64,000 nucleotides of DNA from Coniferiporia sulphurascens (GCA_002794785.1 NBBA01000003.1:868001-932000), one strand, 5' to 3'. Positions 10,635-24,079 are shown, counted from the first letter of the stretch. Made by a program: numbers and translations. Notes: a model not told the origin generated them from the sequence alone.

Positions 10635-13574
10635 ATTTGAACCGGAGAGGGAGCAGGAACGCATGGGTGGCTTTTGTAGCTCTACGCGAACGCAGGAGCG
10701 AGAAAGAGAGAGTTGACCCAAGCGGTGCAACGCCATCACATCACTGCTCACGTAAGGGGCTGTGTACGTGATCCCCGCCAATCTAGGCAATTCCTGTTGG
10801 CTTCTGTTTGTTTGGCCACTGTTTGGCCGGTCCACGGCACGGCCTTACGCGTTGTGGCCACGGCACCTCACCCGCCGTCTCCATCTCCCTCAGCACCGTC
10901 GATCCTGTTTCTCCCGCTGATTGTCGTCGGGCCGACCTGATCTGGGTCGCATGCTTCTGCTTGCTCCCCTTGCTTGCGACCATCCCTTGCTCCGGCTGCA
11001 GCCTGATCGGGCCTGTGCTCTAACGGGCCTCCAATCCTTATGCGTCTTGTCGTAAAAGATCCTTTCCCTTTCGAGTATCCGCCGGTTTCGCTCGCATCCC
11101 TCATCCGTCCCTCTCCTCACATCAGCAAAAAAGCGCCCCCAGCCGTGCGCTTACTCGGCCTCCATCCATCTTCAATCTTTCTCCAGGGTCCCCCCCGGAA
11201 CCAAACGCGGCGTACTCATGCACGCATACATGCATACACGTGTCCGAGCGCCTAATATCACTCCAATTAATACATACACATTCCCCCTCCACGAGGATCC
11301 TCGTCTCACTGCCTTTGCTGTGGTCCGCATATACAGCTGTATTGGATCGACAGAGGCTGTATCAAACTATGAAGAACGAATACCGCCGTTTATTTGCCTT
11401 CTCGAAAGAGCCGCTCTCGGCCCATTGCCAATGGGTGCTGTGTACGCTGACTCTGTTTCCCAGTGTTTGCTGCCTCTCGAACTTTCAATCCTGTGCCTTA
11501 TGAGTGTGCCTGTGCATAACTTCCTCTGTCTTCTGCAAGCAACACAACATGCCCTGCAACACGTCGTTCCTTGGAAGTCACTTATGCATTTGTCTGATAC
11601 CCAGTCCCGGTGTCTAGCCCAACCAAAGCAGCCCTCTGTCCTCCGGCGAGCATTCAATGTTAACAGCCGTGAGCTTCCGAAGCTTCTCGGGTACGTATAT
11701 TTCCTGTTTCCAACATTCTCTCGTCTCACCCTGTAGCGAGTACCTGCGGCACTGTGTCTTCCGAGACACACGGAGTATTTCTTATACTGGCCATGAATGC
11801 TTGGTCAAACCTGAAACGAGATCCAGCCTTTCTCCATTCGTGCGCGTATTTGATCGGTTATGACTCAACGGACTCTTCTCCTCTTCTCCTCTTATTTTCT
11901 CCCAGCTCTTTGTCTCTTCGTCTGACCATTGCTCTTTTATCCGAACGGACGGATGGCATCACGGCCAACTACAAATTTAGCTTTCTCAATGACTCAAAGC
12001 GTAGTACTCAGGTCTTGAATCACGTTCTTTCTCCATATGCAGACCAAGAACTACAGGGACAAGTGTGTGTGCGCCGCTTCCCCCCCGGTCACACTTTTTT
12101 TTCATGGTTCCCTGCCATCCTGAGGCGAAAATGCAGGTTGATCACCATCACCGCCATCAGCCTCACCATACGAAGGCTTCATCAACCTCTATCAATCTCA
12201 CCATATGCTCCTTCCGCTGCTGCACTTCTTGTCTTTTGGACTATTGATTGCGTTTCGCAGTTCGTTGTGCTCCACTTATGGACTAGCGCAAGTCAGAACT
12301 CTACCAGCTCTGGTCATAGATGTCCGGAATCTCGATGGAAGCGCCCTTCATCACAGTGGGTTCGGCATGCGGATGTCCTCGGCCTCGTATGGCGTGTACA
12401 TCCGTCGCGTCGTGGCAGAACCAGTTTCGAGCTGGCTTGTTCACCGGGCGCCGAGGAAAGTGGTTAGTACGGGGGCTGTGCAGGTAGTGCACCGCATGTG
12501 CACAGGTGCCCACGCGCCTGAGGACGCGCAGCATGGCGGTTCGCGAGCTTCCCCATGCTGTGATGGCGCTGGCCTATGCCCGACAATGTGAATAGCGCTA
12601 GTGTACGTGGCCCGTTAATACTGCGGCCGACCGGGGCGGACCCATTTTGCGTAGGGGTACGTGTAACACATATGAATTGAATATTGTGTAAACCGAAAGC
12701 GAAGCTCTCTGGTTTCTCGGAGTTTCTAAACCTGGCCTGACGCATCACCTCATCCCAGGCTCCTGGACCGACGAAACCCGCAGCGCTGCTCGGGATCAAC
12801 GGGATGAGGAACCCGGGGGTGTCGAGCTCGGGGGAAGGCAGGGAAGATGCGGATAGTCTCCAGTGCCTACATCGAGCGGACGGTGATGATCAGAGCAGAG
12901 AAGACAGGCAGCGGGGAGAGCTGAACCGGACTAGAGTCGACTGGGAGGGCCGGAGGAGGGTTGGAGCTCGCAGGCGGAAGCACAGGCCTGGGGACTGGAA
13001 GCCTCGGTGAGTGTGCACCGCCTTTCGCACGCGCCGATCCGATCAGCAAGATCATCCTGATCAGGCCCGTTTAGGCGGCGATGTGGCGGTAGAGTTCCAG
13101 CTCCGAGCGGCGCAATTCGTATTCATTTAGTATTAAAGTGCCACACCGCGACACTGCCTGTCCCGGGGGTTCGCAATATGATGATCATGGCCCGTTGTGG
13201 CGAGCGCGAACAGAAGCCCTGCAAGAAGTTTCCCAGATATGCTTAAGAAAATGCCGTAATCGTGTGTGACTGGGGTTGGGTCTATTTCGGCTGTTCGCGA
13301 CTGTCCCAGGACGGGGGATTTAGCCTCTCCCCCTCAAACTGCGTGGTTTTCCCTCAGCTTCGGCAGCCACCAGGGCTGCGCCCCCTCTCTGACCAAAGTG
13401 TAAGGACCGTGCCAGGAACCAAAAACACAATCGCCAGTCGAAGCACTCTTATTAATGATGCTACATAATACATCGCAGTCCTAGATCCATGACGACTGCC
13501 TAATTTCATTACAATACAATATAGCAAAACGTCGAGTCTTCCTCTTATCTTCCAATGATCAAATTTCCTAAAGG
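10635..13574. other. Intergenic region (2.9 kb), no convincing gene
   Basis: The segment at 10.6-12.1 kb is strongly pyrimidine-rich on the + strand with many short C/T runs, as in fungal promoters and 5' untranslated regions. It probably contains the upstream region of the Crz1-like gene. A possible small minus-strand gene around 12.30-12.60 kb would end in RRMYTPYEAEDIRMPNPL after a short intron with a CTAAC branch site (the + strand there is ordinary), but I could not complete it or recognise it. The rest, to the 3' end of the hydrolase, shows nothing I can support. Confidence 0.4.
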
Positions 13575-16500
13575 TCAGGCGGTCCTGCCGTTCCCAACCT
13601 GCGACGCCCTAGACTCGGCCCGCGACCGTTCGAAGGCCGCGTCAATCCAGTCTGCAATGTCGTCGATCGCAATGCGTGCCCCGTGCATGAGTGCGCTCAT
13701 CTGCAGGTACCCGTGGCTCCATCCAGGGAAGATCTGCACCGTCACGCCGTCATCGTCATCCTCCTCTGCACCCTGCCGACTTGACGCGTTTGGGCCGTCG
13801 TCGCTTGGAGGTGTCGGCGGAAGTCGCACCCCAGATAGACCTTCCACGCGCACGTTTGCGTTCGAAGCACGAGTGCGCTTCGCCTCACGCACCCGACCGC
13901 CGAAGAGAACCGTGTCATCTACGAGCGGGTCACGCGCGCCACACTGTAGGAGCATTGGGGGGAACGCGGCGAGTAGTGAGGATGGTGCGAAAACTGGGGA
14001 CAGACGGTAGTCACGCTCGACGCCGGGCGCGGGCCGCGGGCCGAGGTATAGTAGACACATCGCCCAGGCCTGGCGATACAAGGTAGGTAATCCGCAGTCC
14101 GTGTACGATGCCGAGCCGCGTGCGTATGTGAAGGCGCAACGACGTGATGTGGCCAATGTACATCAAAGATGTTGGAAGAGAAAGGGGACAGTACCGTATG
14201 TGCATGGCAAACCGGGATCAGGCATCCGTTTCCAGATCAAAGGCGACATTGTAAGTCCGAATGATTATCAGCGCAGATTTTTGGGTGAGCGGGGTAAAAG
14301 AAGATGGACGGTCGTCAGCAAAGTGAACCAAACGCAAAGAAACCCAAGCCCCAAAAGTTAGAGAAATCAAGGCCATCAAAATAACCATGCTAATGCACAA
14401 CGGCAACGAAGAGACATCATGCACATCGAATGAATCACGAAGACAAAAACAAGGGATCCCATCACGATGCGATGGGAAGACGACGAAGGCTCAGTTTATG
14501 ATCGCATTGATGGTGATGATATGGGAAAATAGGAGTCGAAGGGGGCTTTGCCTCCATCAACCTTCATCAGATCCTACGGCGCCCACTTCGCACAACGACA
14601 CTAATGGCCGCCGTGGTTCGTTACAAGGAAGAGCAGACAGGGTTGTTATCGGAGGGTGAGATATTACAAAAACCAAAGCGCTAGGAGACGAGAAGACATG
14701 ACGACGAGGTGACTCACCATGCTCGGTGTAATGATGCGATCGTGCATATACCCCGCCTTGCTCGACATCGTCAGACGAGATCTTGCTAGCTGTGAGATAC
14801 GTGTCTTTTCCAATGGAGATTGCGATTCGTTCGGCCCAAGCGCCTTTTGCACTGCTTGGTGTCGTTCGAACAAGCTCGCGTGCGCTTGTTGGTGCACAAC
14901 GTTCTTGCTTGGATCCCATCGTGAAAGGTCTTCACTTGAAGATTCCACTGCACCCAGGAGTTTCTTGTTTTCTTCATCCAGCGAGCCTATAATCACCTTA
15001 GAGGTAGGAGAAAGGGTGGATAGAGTGGAGAAGGGAATCGTTGAGCTGTTTGCACGCTTGAGACTCGTAGAAGAAGCGTCCAGCGCAGCAGAAGAAGGTG
15101 ACGGCGTGGGACCGGACGGACACGTCCAAGCAGCAAAGGAAAAATTTAGCGCAGCATATACTAGTGCAAGTCCTGCGGGACTTGGAAGGGAAAGATGCAA
15201 CAAGGGTGAATTAGGTGACGTTGCTTCGATAATCTTAAACATCACGTTCACGGCTATATTTCCACCACTAGGGGCAAAAAAAACTTCAGCAGGGGGAAAA
15301 AAGTCCACGCATAAGAATAAGAGCTATCACATACGCAGAGTCACCGGAAATAACAATGTTGAGGCCAGTTCCAGACATTCCAATTATCCGGCCTGCGGAC
15401 TCTACCAAAGCGCAGTACAAGTCGAAGCCTTCCTCGATAGCATACGGGTATGGAACTAAACGAGGAAAAGAAAGGAAAGTCAATACTATATTTCTCATTG
15501 AAAAAGGTAAATCCACACATTCGGGGGCCTTTCCGTAATCCACGCCTAACACTGGCTTCCCAGTCCTCTTCGCCCATGCGCGCAGACGCTCCTCGTGATC
15601 CATTGGACCCATGGCCACAAAACCGCCACCAGGAAAGTCCACCACAAGTTCAGTCGTTCGCTGAAGCTCATCCTCACTACCTGAAAAGAAAAGCCATGCA
15701 TTTACAGGGCGCGTATGCGTCGAATGTTTGGGCCGTGGTATACAGTAATGGCGATAGATAGGGAGGGACGGCCTAAAGGGCGCAGAAATGGCACGTAGGT
15801 ACGGATTATTGTTTGTCTTGTCCCAGGTCACACGGAGAACGTCAAGAGAGCATAGTTCGCGTAGTCTGTGTACCTATTTGGCGGGTAGATACTCAACATT
15901 GTGGTCAAAACAAATGTTAAACTTTTACCAACCTTGCTCTCCGCTTCGTCGGCATGAAATATGTAGTGTACGGAGAAAACCATAGAACAAATATCTCGTA
16001 ACCATTTCGGACGGATAGACATCGCGGTGGCGAATCCAGCGTCCAGTGCTGTTACAACCCATGTTGCGCGATTGTATTCACGCGAATACTATGTTCGCAT
16101 GAATAAGCAGTTAAACATAGCACCGGATAAATGACTCACAAGTTTCCCGGATGTGAAATTCGAAGCTATATTAATGTGAAACGTTTGAGGCAGGGAAAGA
16201 GGCGTCTATGAATTTGTGCGGAACCAGTATACAAGGAGATAGATACCCACCCGTACCGAGACCAAACAGTTTGTCGACGTTTCGAAGTGCGTAGATAACC
16301 GAAAGCGTTAACGTTATTAATTGATACGGCGTGAAACGTTCTAGTGTGATGCGCCGAGGGGTGACAACGTGGTCGCACTTGTTAGATCCGCTTTCGACAA
16401 GGCGTGAAACCTGAAGAACTTACGAAGGAGTCTATTGAGCGGTCTGATCCATAGAATACGTGGGCCACGCTTGTTGGAAGTGAGGATGCAATACAAGGTG

Positions 16501-16662
16501 AAGAAGAGGATGGAGATTGTCTGGCAACGATGAAATAACCCCGGACGAATAGGAGGCCGAAAACACGGGTGAGAATCGAAGTGGGATAAAGGAAGGTAGT
16601 ATGTAACGCACCTCCTTGCGCCTCCAAGACGGGCTTGGACGACCGACAATATTGTCCAGCAT
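13575..16662 (-). CDS. HSL-family alpha/beta hydrolase (esterase/lipase), membrane-anchored
   Basis: A multi-exon gene of a large basidiomycete hydrolase family. Conserved pieces in order: PYQLITLTLSVIYALRNVDK (likely N-terminal membrane helix), IRPKWLRDICSMVFSVHYIF, AWLFFSGSEDELQRTTELV, the oxyanion-hole element FPGGGFVAMGP, VLGVDYGKAPE, then YPYAIEEGFDLYCALVESAG. The nucleophile motif GDSA|GGN is split by an intron (about 15331-15265). The last exon carries the acid in CGARDPLVDD and the histidine in FPGWSHGYLQM, so Ser, Asp and His are all visible. The loop before the last exon is long and Ser/Thr-rich, and another acidic insertion (EEDDDD) lies before the His motif. Such enzymes hydrolyse short acyl esters; the substrate is unknown. 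The 5' end is uncertain: the membrane-helix exon has no ATG, and 16662 is only the nearest candidate in an upstream exon. Confidence 0.8.
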
Positions 16663-17459
16663 AGGAGTAGGGGACTGGTTAGAAGCGTTTGCAATCAACT
16701 TGAGCGGCTTGAGCAGAGCGACGACAGAGATGGAGAAGGGGAAAGCAATAAGGCGATGCAGATAGATGAATAGATCGTGAAGGACTATGAGAGACTCAGA
16801 GTACGGCTCGAGCGTTCAGAGCAAGTTGTCGGGGGAAGAGCAGCGAGAAGAAATGCGGGGGGATGCAGCAAAATGCGGTGTTTGACATGTGATTCCTTGG
16901 GGCTGGCTGCTATTGGCCAATGATCCTTGCCGCCTTTGTGCTATTTTCCATCTCAGGTCGTCTCAGATGAGTTATCTTCAGCCGCCAGCGCCGCCGGCTC
17001 GGCCTTTGGCCTCAGAGGACCAATATTCGAGGAAATAGCATCATAAGAGAGTGCTACATGAGCCAGGGACCGGGATGTTCAAGGTCAGCATGAAAGGTGT
17101 AAGCCGTGGTTCCATCCGAGTAAGGACTGAGACACCCACCCTTTTAAAAATTGTTCTCCCGTCCGCTACGTAGAAATCTCGAGACCAAAGAAGACTGGGT
17201 GGGTCAAGGCCGACGATGGAGGTCGATCGCTGCTTGCTGCAACTCGTAAAGTAGCCATCGAGCAAACAAGATGACGACGCGGGACGCCGACGGAGGCGTT
17301 AACTCCGGCTCACGGCCCTGAGCGGTCGGTTCGGCCGGACTGTTTGCTCAACCTCATAATTGCTAAAATTGTGCCATTCCGCCAGGTTCCGCCTATCATA
17401 AGCTCACGCGACAGCCTTGTCGCTCTCCCGCCCTTCCCGTGTTCCTCACTTTCGACGCC
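16663..17459. promoter_or_regulatory. Divergent intergenic region between the hydrolase and the allantoicase fusion gene
   Basis: About 800 bases between two divergent starts. It may still contain a first exon of the hydrolase. A CTATCA element at 17393-17398 (TGATAG on the other strand) fits the HGATAR site of fungal nitrogen GATA factors and lies about 62 bases before the allantoicase start, which would suit a nitrogen-scavenging gene. A single such site can occur by chance. Confidence 0.4.
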
Positions 17460-20069
17460 ATGTCTTATTCAAAAATCCCACTAGACGCGTTCACGGCAAC
17501 TTTCGGTACAGAGACGGGTCAGTGTCTCCGCGCTTCGGCTAGTGTATCGTCCAACCATGGCTCAGATGACCCACCCAGAAATCTCTAGCGTCGCTTTAGG
17601 CGGGCAGGTCATAGATGTGTCCGACCAGTTTTTTGCTGAGGCGGGAAATTTGATCAAAGTCGAGGTGCGTATCCGATATCAACTTTGCATCGCACTTCTC
17701 CCCCCTTATCGGTACCCTTGTAGCCAGCCGCGAGCTTGAAGGGTCAATTTGGACCCAACGGCGCTCTATACGATGGGTGGGAAACGAGGCGTCATAATCC
17801 AACACATGATTGGTGAGTGGCTAGCCAAATATGTCGTTCCGTCTCCATAGTTTTCGCTGATTTTAATGTGCTTATCGCCATGTTTTTATTCTGGAACCCT
17901 CAATGTGATAAATTGGTTAGCTGTATACTAAAGTTTGGTGCTGCTGGACGCATCTCCGGATTTGATATCGACACCTCGCATTTTAACGGTGATGACTATA
18001 TGCACTTGCTTCAGGCAGCTATGCTGAGTGTTCCATTCAACAGGTAACGAAGCACCGGAAGCTTCCGTCCAGGCCTTATTGGAAGTCAGCGGCACGCCAC
18101 CAACCATTAACGATTCCCGTGTCAGAGTTGTTTCTCATCATACGCTGAGATTAACACTGACAAAAGTTTCTGCACTGTAGTGGGTCGAGGTTTTGCCTAA
18201 AGTCCCCCTTGGGCCTAGCGCTCGCCGTCTTTTTAAGATTGATAGGAGCACGGATGCATACAACTACGTCAAGCTGAACATGTACCCGGATGGCGGTATC
18301 GTATGTCTCAAGTCCTTCGTATATATTCAACAACTTTATTTAAATTCCTCGTTTGTAGGCACGTTTCCGGGTGTACGGTCTTATTCGCGCGGTTTTCTCG
18401 GGAAATAGCGACGAGAGCATTGATCTTGCACACGTCTTTTCCGGCGGACGAGCCGTTTCAGTTTCAGATCAGCACTTTGGCGCTGGTTCAAATTTACTGC
18501 TTCCCGGCCGGGGTAAGTGAGCCCTTACTCTGGGAAATGCAATATTTACACGTTTCTTAAGGTAAGGATATGGGAGACGGCTGGGAGACGAGGCGCAGTC
18601 GCACATCAGGCCACAAGGAATGGGTTGTTATCAAACTGTGCTTAGCTCACCTCCTTGGTACTTCTCTCTGGCTGATGAAATTTCTCCACAGTGGCGTGCC
18701 TGGCTATCTGGAGAAGGCAGAGATTGACACAGCTCATTTCAAAGGCAACTTCCCGGAGAGTTGCGAACTGCACGCCATCAGCTCCCCTGATGTAAGCAAT
18801 GCCGTCCAGTGACTTTACATTGCTGCCAACGGCTGACTCGGCCTTAATTTGGCATATTAAGATGGTACCTGTCGCTGACGACCCTGCGTGGACGTGTATT
18901 CTCCCGCGAACAAAGCTCGGCGCACATGCACAGCATTATTTTGACCTTGAGAACGTCCAAGAAGGGGCTTACACGCACGTGCGCGTTACCATTTATCCCG
19001 ACGGGGGTATCAAGCGTGTCCGAATTATTGGAAAGCGCGCGGTGGACGCCCCACTGGCGTCAGACAGGAGTGAAGGTGAAGCAGGGACCGTAGGGAATCG
19101 TCAGTAAAAAAAATACATTTGTAGATTAATAGACTAACCCCTTTGTCTACACGTCAGAGACAGCGGGGATCGAGTTGAAAATAGCAACAGTAGATGGTGC
19201 TGTATACAAGCCGGCCCCACAAATTACTTCCATCCCATCGCCTATACCTTCGGACAGTACACCTTCGGCGGTAATACCACTTTCCTCCACTTCACCCATT
19301 TCGGATTATGCGCCAATAACAGCGGTGCCACTCTCTCCCGAAGCCTTTGCGCCCTTTGGTCACGTCGTTCAGGCATTTTCGAGCGCTTCTGCCGCACTAA
19401 ATGGCACGAAGGTTACGTCGGCGAATCAGGGCTCGGCGTTAAAATTCCACAAGCTTGCACCCATAGTTTCCTCTTACCCATCCACGCAAAATGGCTGCAA
19501 CGCTACGCCCGGTCTTTCTGTTTATCGCTGCTCGCCACTCGACTTCGACTTCCGCAAAGACAATGAGGAGGCGGGCCCGGGGTGGGCTGTGCGTCTACTT
19601 GAGCGACACTCATATACTAACCAGGCCTTCGTGCCCATGGGAGTTGGGAGCGGTGAAGGTCTCAAAGGAGACGATGCACTAGGGAAACAGGGTCGTGCAT
19701 ATTTGGTGGTAGTTGCAAAGAATGGAAAAGATGACAAGCCGGATTTGACGACGCTGAAAGCCTTCCTTGCAGGCGCAGGACAGTCGGTCGTATATGCTAC
19801 GGGCATCTGGCGTAAGCTTTTGATCATCCCCTTTGAGCAAGTTCCATTAGCTAACTGAGTGTTTTTAGACCATCCAATGGTCTCACTCGAAACGGTGGGT
19901 TGTGTCCATGTTAACAGTTTCTCGCATTCTCATCACCTCATTGTACACACAGACTATGGACTTCACCTGCGTAGAAACACAAATCGGTGACGGCTCGCAA
20001 GCGGATTGCGAAATAGTTGATCTTGATGAAACTAGGGGATACCTAAGGGTCAAGGTTGCACCTTTCTGA
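17460..20069 (+). CDS. Allantoicase fused to ureidoglycolate lyase (bifunctional DAL2-DAL3 type)
   Basis: The first part is allantoicase (allantoate to ureidoglycolate plus urea). It starts [20 protein letters not shown] and has two copies of the allantoicase repeat: [20 protein letters not shown] ... [10 protein letters not shown] ... [13 protein letters not shown], then [20 protein letters not shown] ... [10 protein letters not shown] ... [13 protein letters not shown] ... [17 protein letters not shown]. The second part is ureidoglycolate lyase (to glyoxylate plus urea), with [71 protein letters not shown] and [12 protein letters not shown], ending LRVKVAPF. The lyase part has no upstream in-frame ATG of its own. 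An intron at about 19100-19157, with donor GTCAGT and a CTAAC branch site, joins the two frames. Roughly 600 residues in total. A fused gene of this kind (DAL2,3,3) is described in Cryptococcus neoformans. Confidence 0.9.
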
Positions 20070-20456
20070 AATTGGGTGCCAAATTGTTTTCTCGGATACT
20101 TTGGGCTCACTAGGGTCAGACCATCTTGTTTACAAAAGTCAATAGAATCTAGAACTCGTAGAAGAAAGTGAAGCGTCTCTTTTCTTTGTTTTGTGCACTT
20201 CATGCGCCTGCGAGCCAATCGCATGCCTTGGATCTCCAAGTAAGCAGAAAATTCGAATTCACTGAGTGCTTACATAGCTTCCCATTACGTACATAGAAAA
20301 TAGTCCACACGTTGTCCACATTTGGAAGCGTGATAATTAGTGTCACAACTCTTTGTCACTCACAAACTCCTGACTTGTGGTCCCTTGAATCGGACTCAGC
20401 GTCGCTATCTTCTCTCGCGTTGCAACCACCATCATCAACCAGTCGCATATGTGCAT
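20070..20456. other. Intergenic region between the allantoicase fusion and BRE1
   Basis: 387 bases containing the 3' end of the fusion gene and the promoter of BRE1, both on the + strand. I see no gene, tRNA or clear motif. Confidence 0.5.
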
Positions 20457-23400
20457 ATGGAGGTTCAAGTTAGAGGAGTCTTAATGGACGAAGAGTCTCG
20501 TATTAAACGACGTGCGTCGACGGACGAGTGGACGGCGAATAAGAAGCGCGCGTTGAGCTCAACATCGGGTTCGCCTGTCGCTTCAAACAGTTTTATTGAG
20601 GATATGCAGGATACTACATCAAGGAGTGGCGTGCATGTTGATGAACCAGAAAAAGAGGATGACCTTGAGGTAGGTTATGGGGTGTGTTGTGGGACAATTT
20701 CGATCCTTACTTATTGTCGTTGCTGGTCTCGCGGTGTGCAGCGCTTTCGGAAGGCTGCAGTTTTTCGCCGGATGCGACATTATCAGCGGGAATATGGTCG
20801 CGCCTTCGAGCGTATTAAAAATCTTGAAGGTGCACTTAGGCGGGCGAATCTTGAGCGTACAGAGGCTGAATCATGTTGGTCAATTGTCCGTATAATTATT
20901 TGCCATCTTTTCTTACTAAGAGTGCTGAAGTGGACTATTTTGTGCCATACATCAGGTGATGGATACAATACGAAGAGCGACGCAACTCGAGGTATTGCTA
21001 GCGGAGACGGGGAGTAAGTTACATGGGCAGGTCCTGAGTGTCTGAGCTCACATAGTTCTAGGTCATTTGAAGACGGCTTTTCCCTCTCGAGTCTTTTCCG
21101 CAGAAGACTTTAAGAAGACTAGAAAGTCTTCAGAGTCAAAGACGCAATTGGCTGAGAAAGCTATAAATGTCTTTATTAAGCTTGCAGGGAAGGTCGATCG
21201 TCCGGGGTATGAGGAGTTGTTTTCCCAATGCCAGGAATTGCAACAATCGGTGAGTGGCACTGGCCTTTCTGTGTGATCGGCTACTGAGTGTAATACTCAC
21301 GCAGAATTCGTTTCTAACTGCGGAAGCCGAGCAGACGTACGCATTACTAGTGGACGCACAGAAAGACCGGGATAGATACCTAGAGGAACTGAGGACGACG
21401 CAAATGAAGTTCGACCGTCTGCAAAGTCGAATCTTTCATCCAGGGCTTGGCCAAGATGAGCCCGTAGAACCAATAGACGCAGGGCCAAAGAGCAATGTCA
21501 TCGTTGGGAATGGATCCGTGGTGGAAGGAGGTGGGGCAAAGAAGGAGGAGTCGCCGTCAGTTGTGAGTGGTTTGGTTTAAAGTTGGTGCGAATCCATTGC
21601 TCATCTGATTGTCTTTGTTTTCTTAATCGCACACTCGTAGGAATTACCGCCTTCGGTGATTGGCATTGATGACTCTCAGGATCGTGATATTCAAGAGCTT
21701 AAAGCTCAAATTCATGCGCGAGACGACAGGATCATTACGTTGGAAAGGGATAACGCGACCCTTCGAGACCAAGTGGTGATGGCGAAAGCTGAAGTGGGCG
21801 GTTATTTTTGCCATACTCGCCATTCATATACTGATTTCAAGGAAGTTCAACCTGCTGCCTGAAGAAGAGGTCTCAAAAACGCCTGCTTATCGCATTCTCT
21901 TGGATCATGCTTCCAAGAAGGAAGCACAACTGAATGAAGAAAGACAAGAACTTAAGCGCGCGAAGGATGAGATAATTCAGCTGCAGCAAACGCGGACAAG
22001 TTGGCAAGAAGAAGTTCAGGTATGCGTTTTTAGGGGCCATATTTTGCCTTTGCCGCTTGATGAAATATGTCCGATTACAGTCTGCCGCGGCGAAGGAAGC
22101 TTCTGATGCGAAGGCACTTCTGAAGAAGCGTGACGACGATCTTAATCGCCTTCGGCAACAAAGGGATCAGTTAGACTCACAGCTAAAGGAGCTGAAGGCG
22201 ACACATGAAAGTAAATGGTCATCGATAAACAAATTCAAAGCTTTAGCGGAATCCCGAGGGGTATGAGCGATACAACTCGGAAACAAATGTTTACTGATGT
22301 AAATTACATTAAAGGAAAGGGTGGCGCTTCTGTCGTCCGAAATACAGAGACTCCGGGGCCGGCTGGCAGCCGCTATTGGCGATGAAGACCTCCTGTCGTT
22401 CTTATGCAATGACCCGGAAATCAAAATGGACTACGTCGATGACATCAAAAGACGCTTAGGGTGCGCAGTATTAATTTCGACAAACCACTTGTGACTAAAT
22501 TCATTTGATGAATCAGCGAGACCACGAACGAGCTTAACAGCTTACGTGCAACCCTGCAAGATGCGGATAAAGGTTTAATTGACATCGCTAAAATGCGCTC
22601 TGAGTTGGACTCTGTGAAAAAGCAACTTGAGACACGGATATCAATTGAGACGTGCGACCTGACAAAGAAGCTTCAAGAAAAAGAGGAGGAACTACGTATC
22701 GCGAGTGTCAGGGAGAGGCAAAACACACAGGCAAGTCGTGATAGGGAGCTTTGGGGTATTCGGATATCTGATATTCATGTTTAGGAGACAAACGCTCTAT
22801 TTGCAGAGTTGGACAGATTATCTTCAGCCTGGGAGGCTCTCGACAAGCAACTTCAGACCCAAGTAATTTCGCTTGAGAAGTGGGAAGAAGAACGTGAAAA
22901 GCTCGCAGCGGCGGTAAGCAATTCACTCTCCCATTCTGAAAGTACATCTGAGATATGTCCGAACAGAAAGCGCGTGCGGACAACAAATATTATAAGATGA
23001 TGAGCGACTTCGACGCTAAGGATGGCGAGCGGAAGCAGGCGCTCCGAAATCTGGAGAAGCAAGTAAAGCTAGTCGAGACACTTCAGAAATCTGAGAAGGC
23101 TTTCCAGGCTTTGACAGTATGGCTTATTATGCTTCAGAGTCATGCTCCAATGGCTTACCACTGTTGCTGTAGGAGTCTCTGGAGAAGGAGTTGGCAACGG
23201 ATAAGAGGGCCCTGGTAATGTTGCGTTTCCAAGCCGACGGGCTCGAGAAAGACCAGATCAACGCACGGAGTCGTTGTGACGAAGCGGAACGCCGAAATAC
23301 CGATGTATGTCGAACTGGCTCTTGTGCATTCCGCCGATGTTTACGAACTCGTCTGCACTAGCTTCGCTCACAGATGTATAAACGCGAGCAAGAAGTGGCT

Positions 23401-23845
23401 CAGATGAACGTAACGGCGCTGAAATTAAGAGACGAGGTCCGCAAGGCAAAAAAAGAAGCTGAGAAGGCGAACGAGCGGAACAAGACACTGACTGTGCCCG
23501 CCTTACCATCTTCCGAGCGTGAAAGTCGATTACAGAAGGAAGTGGATAAGTGCATGGTGCGTAGCTGTTTTGTGCTGTAGCCGAATTTTCATCGTTAATT
23601 TTTGAGCAGAGGATATTAAAGTGTTCCACATGCCAGAATGCAATGCGAGATACGGTCATCACGAAGTGTATGCACTGTACGTCCTATACTTCTTGCTAGT
23701 GGTTGCACTCGTACTGACATACTTTCTGCTCGAAGCGTTTTGCAAAGGTTGCGTTGATGCACGAATATCACATCGGCAGCGGAAGTGCCCCGCATGTAAC
23801 CTGGCTTTCGCACAATCTGAAGTGCAGACAGTTTACTTCCAGTAA
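20457..23845 (+). CDS. BRE1: BRE1, E3 ubiquitin ligase for histone H2B
   Basis: An intron-rich gene (about a dozen exons). The N-terminus has a basic patch (RIKRRASTDEW) and an early conserved block, RMRHYQREYGRAFERIKNLE, as in Bre1/RNF20. A long coiled coil follows (for example LEGALRRANLERTEAES, KDRDRYLEELRTTQMKFDRL, KKRDDDLNRLRQQRDQLDSQ). The C-terminus is a C3HC4 RING: ILKCSTCQNAMRDTVITKC|MHS|FCKGCVDARISHRQRKCPAC, ending FAQSEVQTVYFQ, the classic Bre1 end. The RING is split by an intron at about 23678-23738. Bre1 acts with Rad6 to mono-ubiquitinate H2B, which is needed for H3K4 and H3K79 methylation. Two in-frame starts are possible, 20457 and 20484; the second (MDEESRIK) gives a more family-like start. 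Its 3' end faces mitochondrial uS9, 234 bases away. Confidence 0.92.
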
Positions 23846-24079
23846 CCATAGTCTATCGCTATTTAGCTGACCTTGCAGTCGACGGACACCCTCTTATCGC
23901 TACGCTTTCTGTATACGTAATTTCTGATATTTTTATCGTTCTTGCCCACAACTTTTTTCAGGTTTCAGATCGGGTGTATTTTAAAGCATGTTATTTTCCT
24001 ATTATGGTGAAGAAATAGATAGATAGGACATTGCGCGACAGAGATGATGTGAAACAACCGAGGGAGTTGAAAGTGGTGA

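Noticed and set aside
10223..10771. 182-residue + frame rich in Gly and Arg
   Set aside because: Antisense of the Pro/Ser/Gln-rich N-terminus of the Crz1-like protein; its Gly/Arg content follows from the complement.
12205..12591. 128-residue + frame with a signal-like hydrophobic N-terminus (MLLPLLHFLSFGLLIAF)
   Set aside because: After the first 30 residues the composition is that of random G/C-rich sequence, with no domain. The opposite strand has a competing short candidate; neither can be confirmed.
12301..12600. Small minus-strand gene ending RRMYTPYEAEDIRMPNPL
   Set aside because: The ending looks gene-like, with a CTAAC branch site before it, but I could not assemble a start exon or recognise a family. 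Left as an open possibility.
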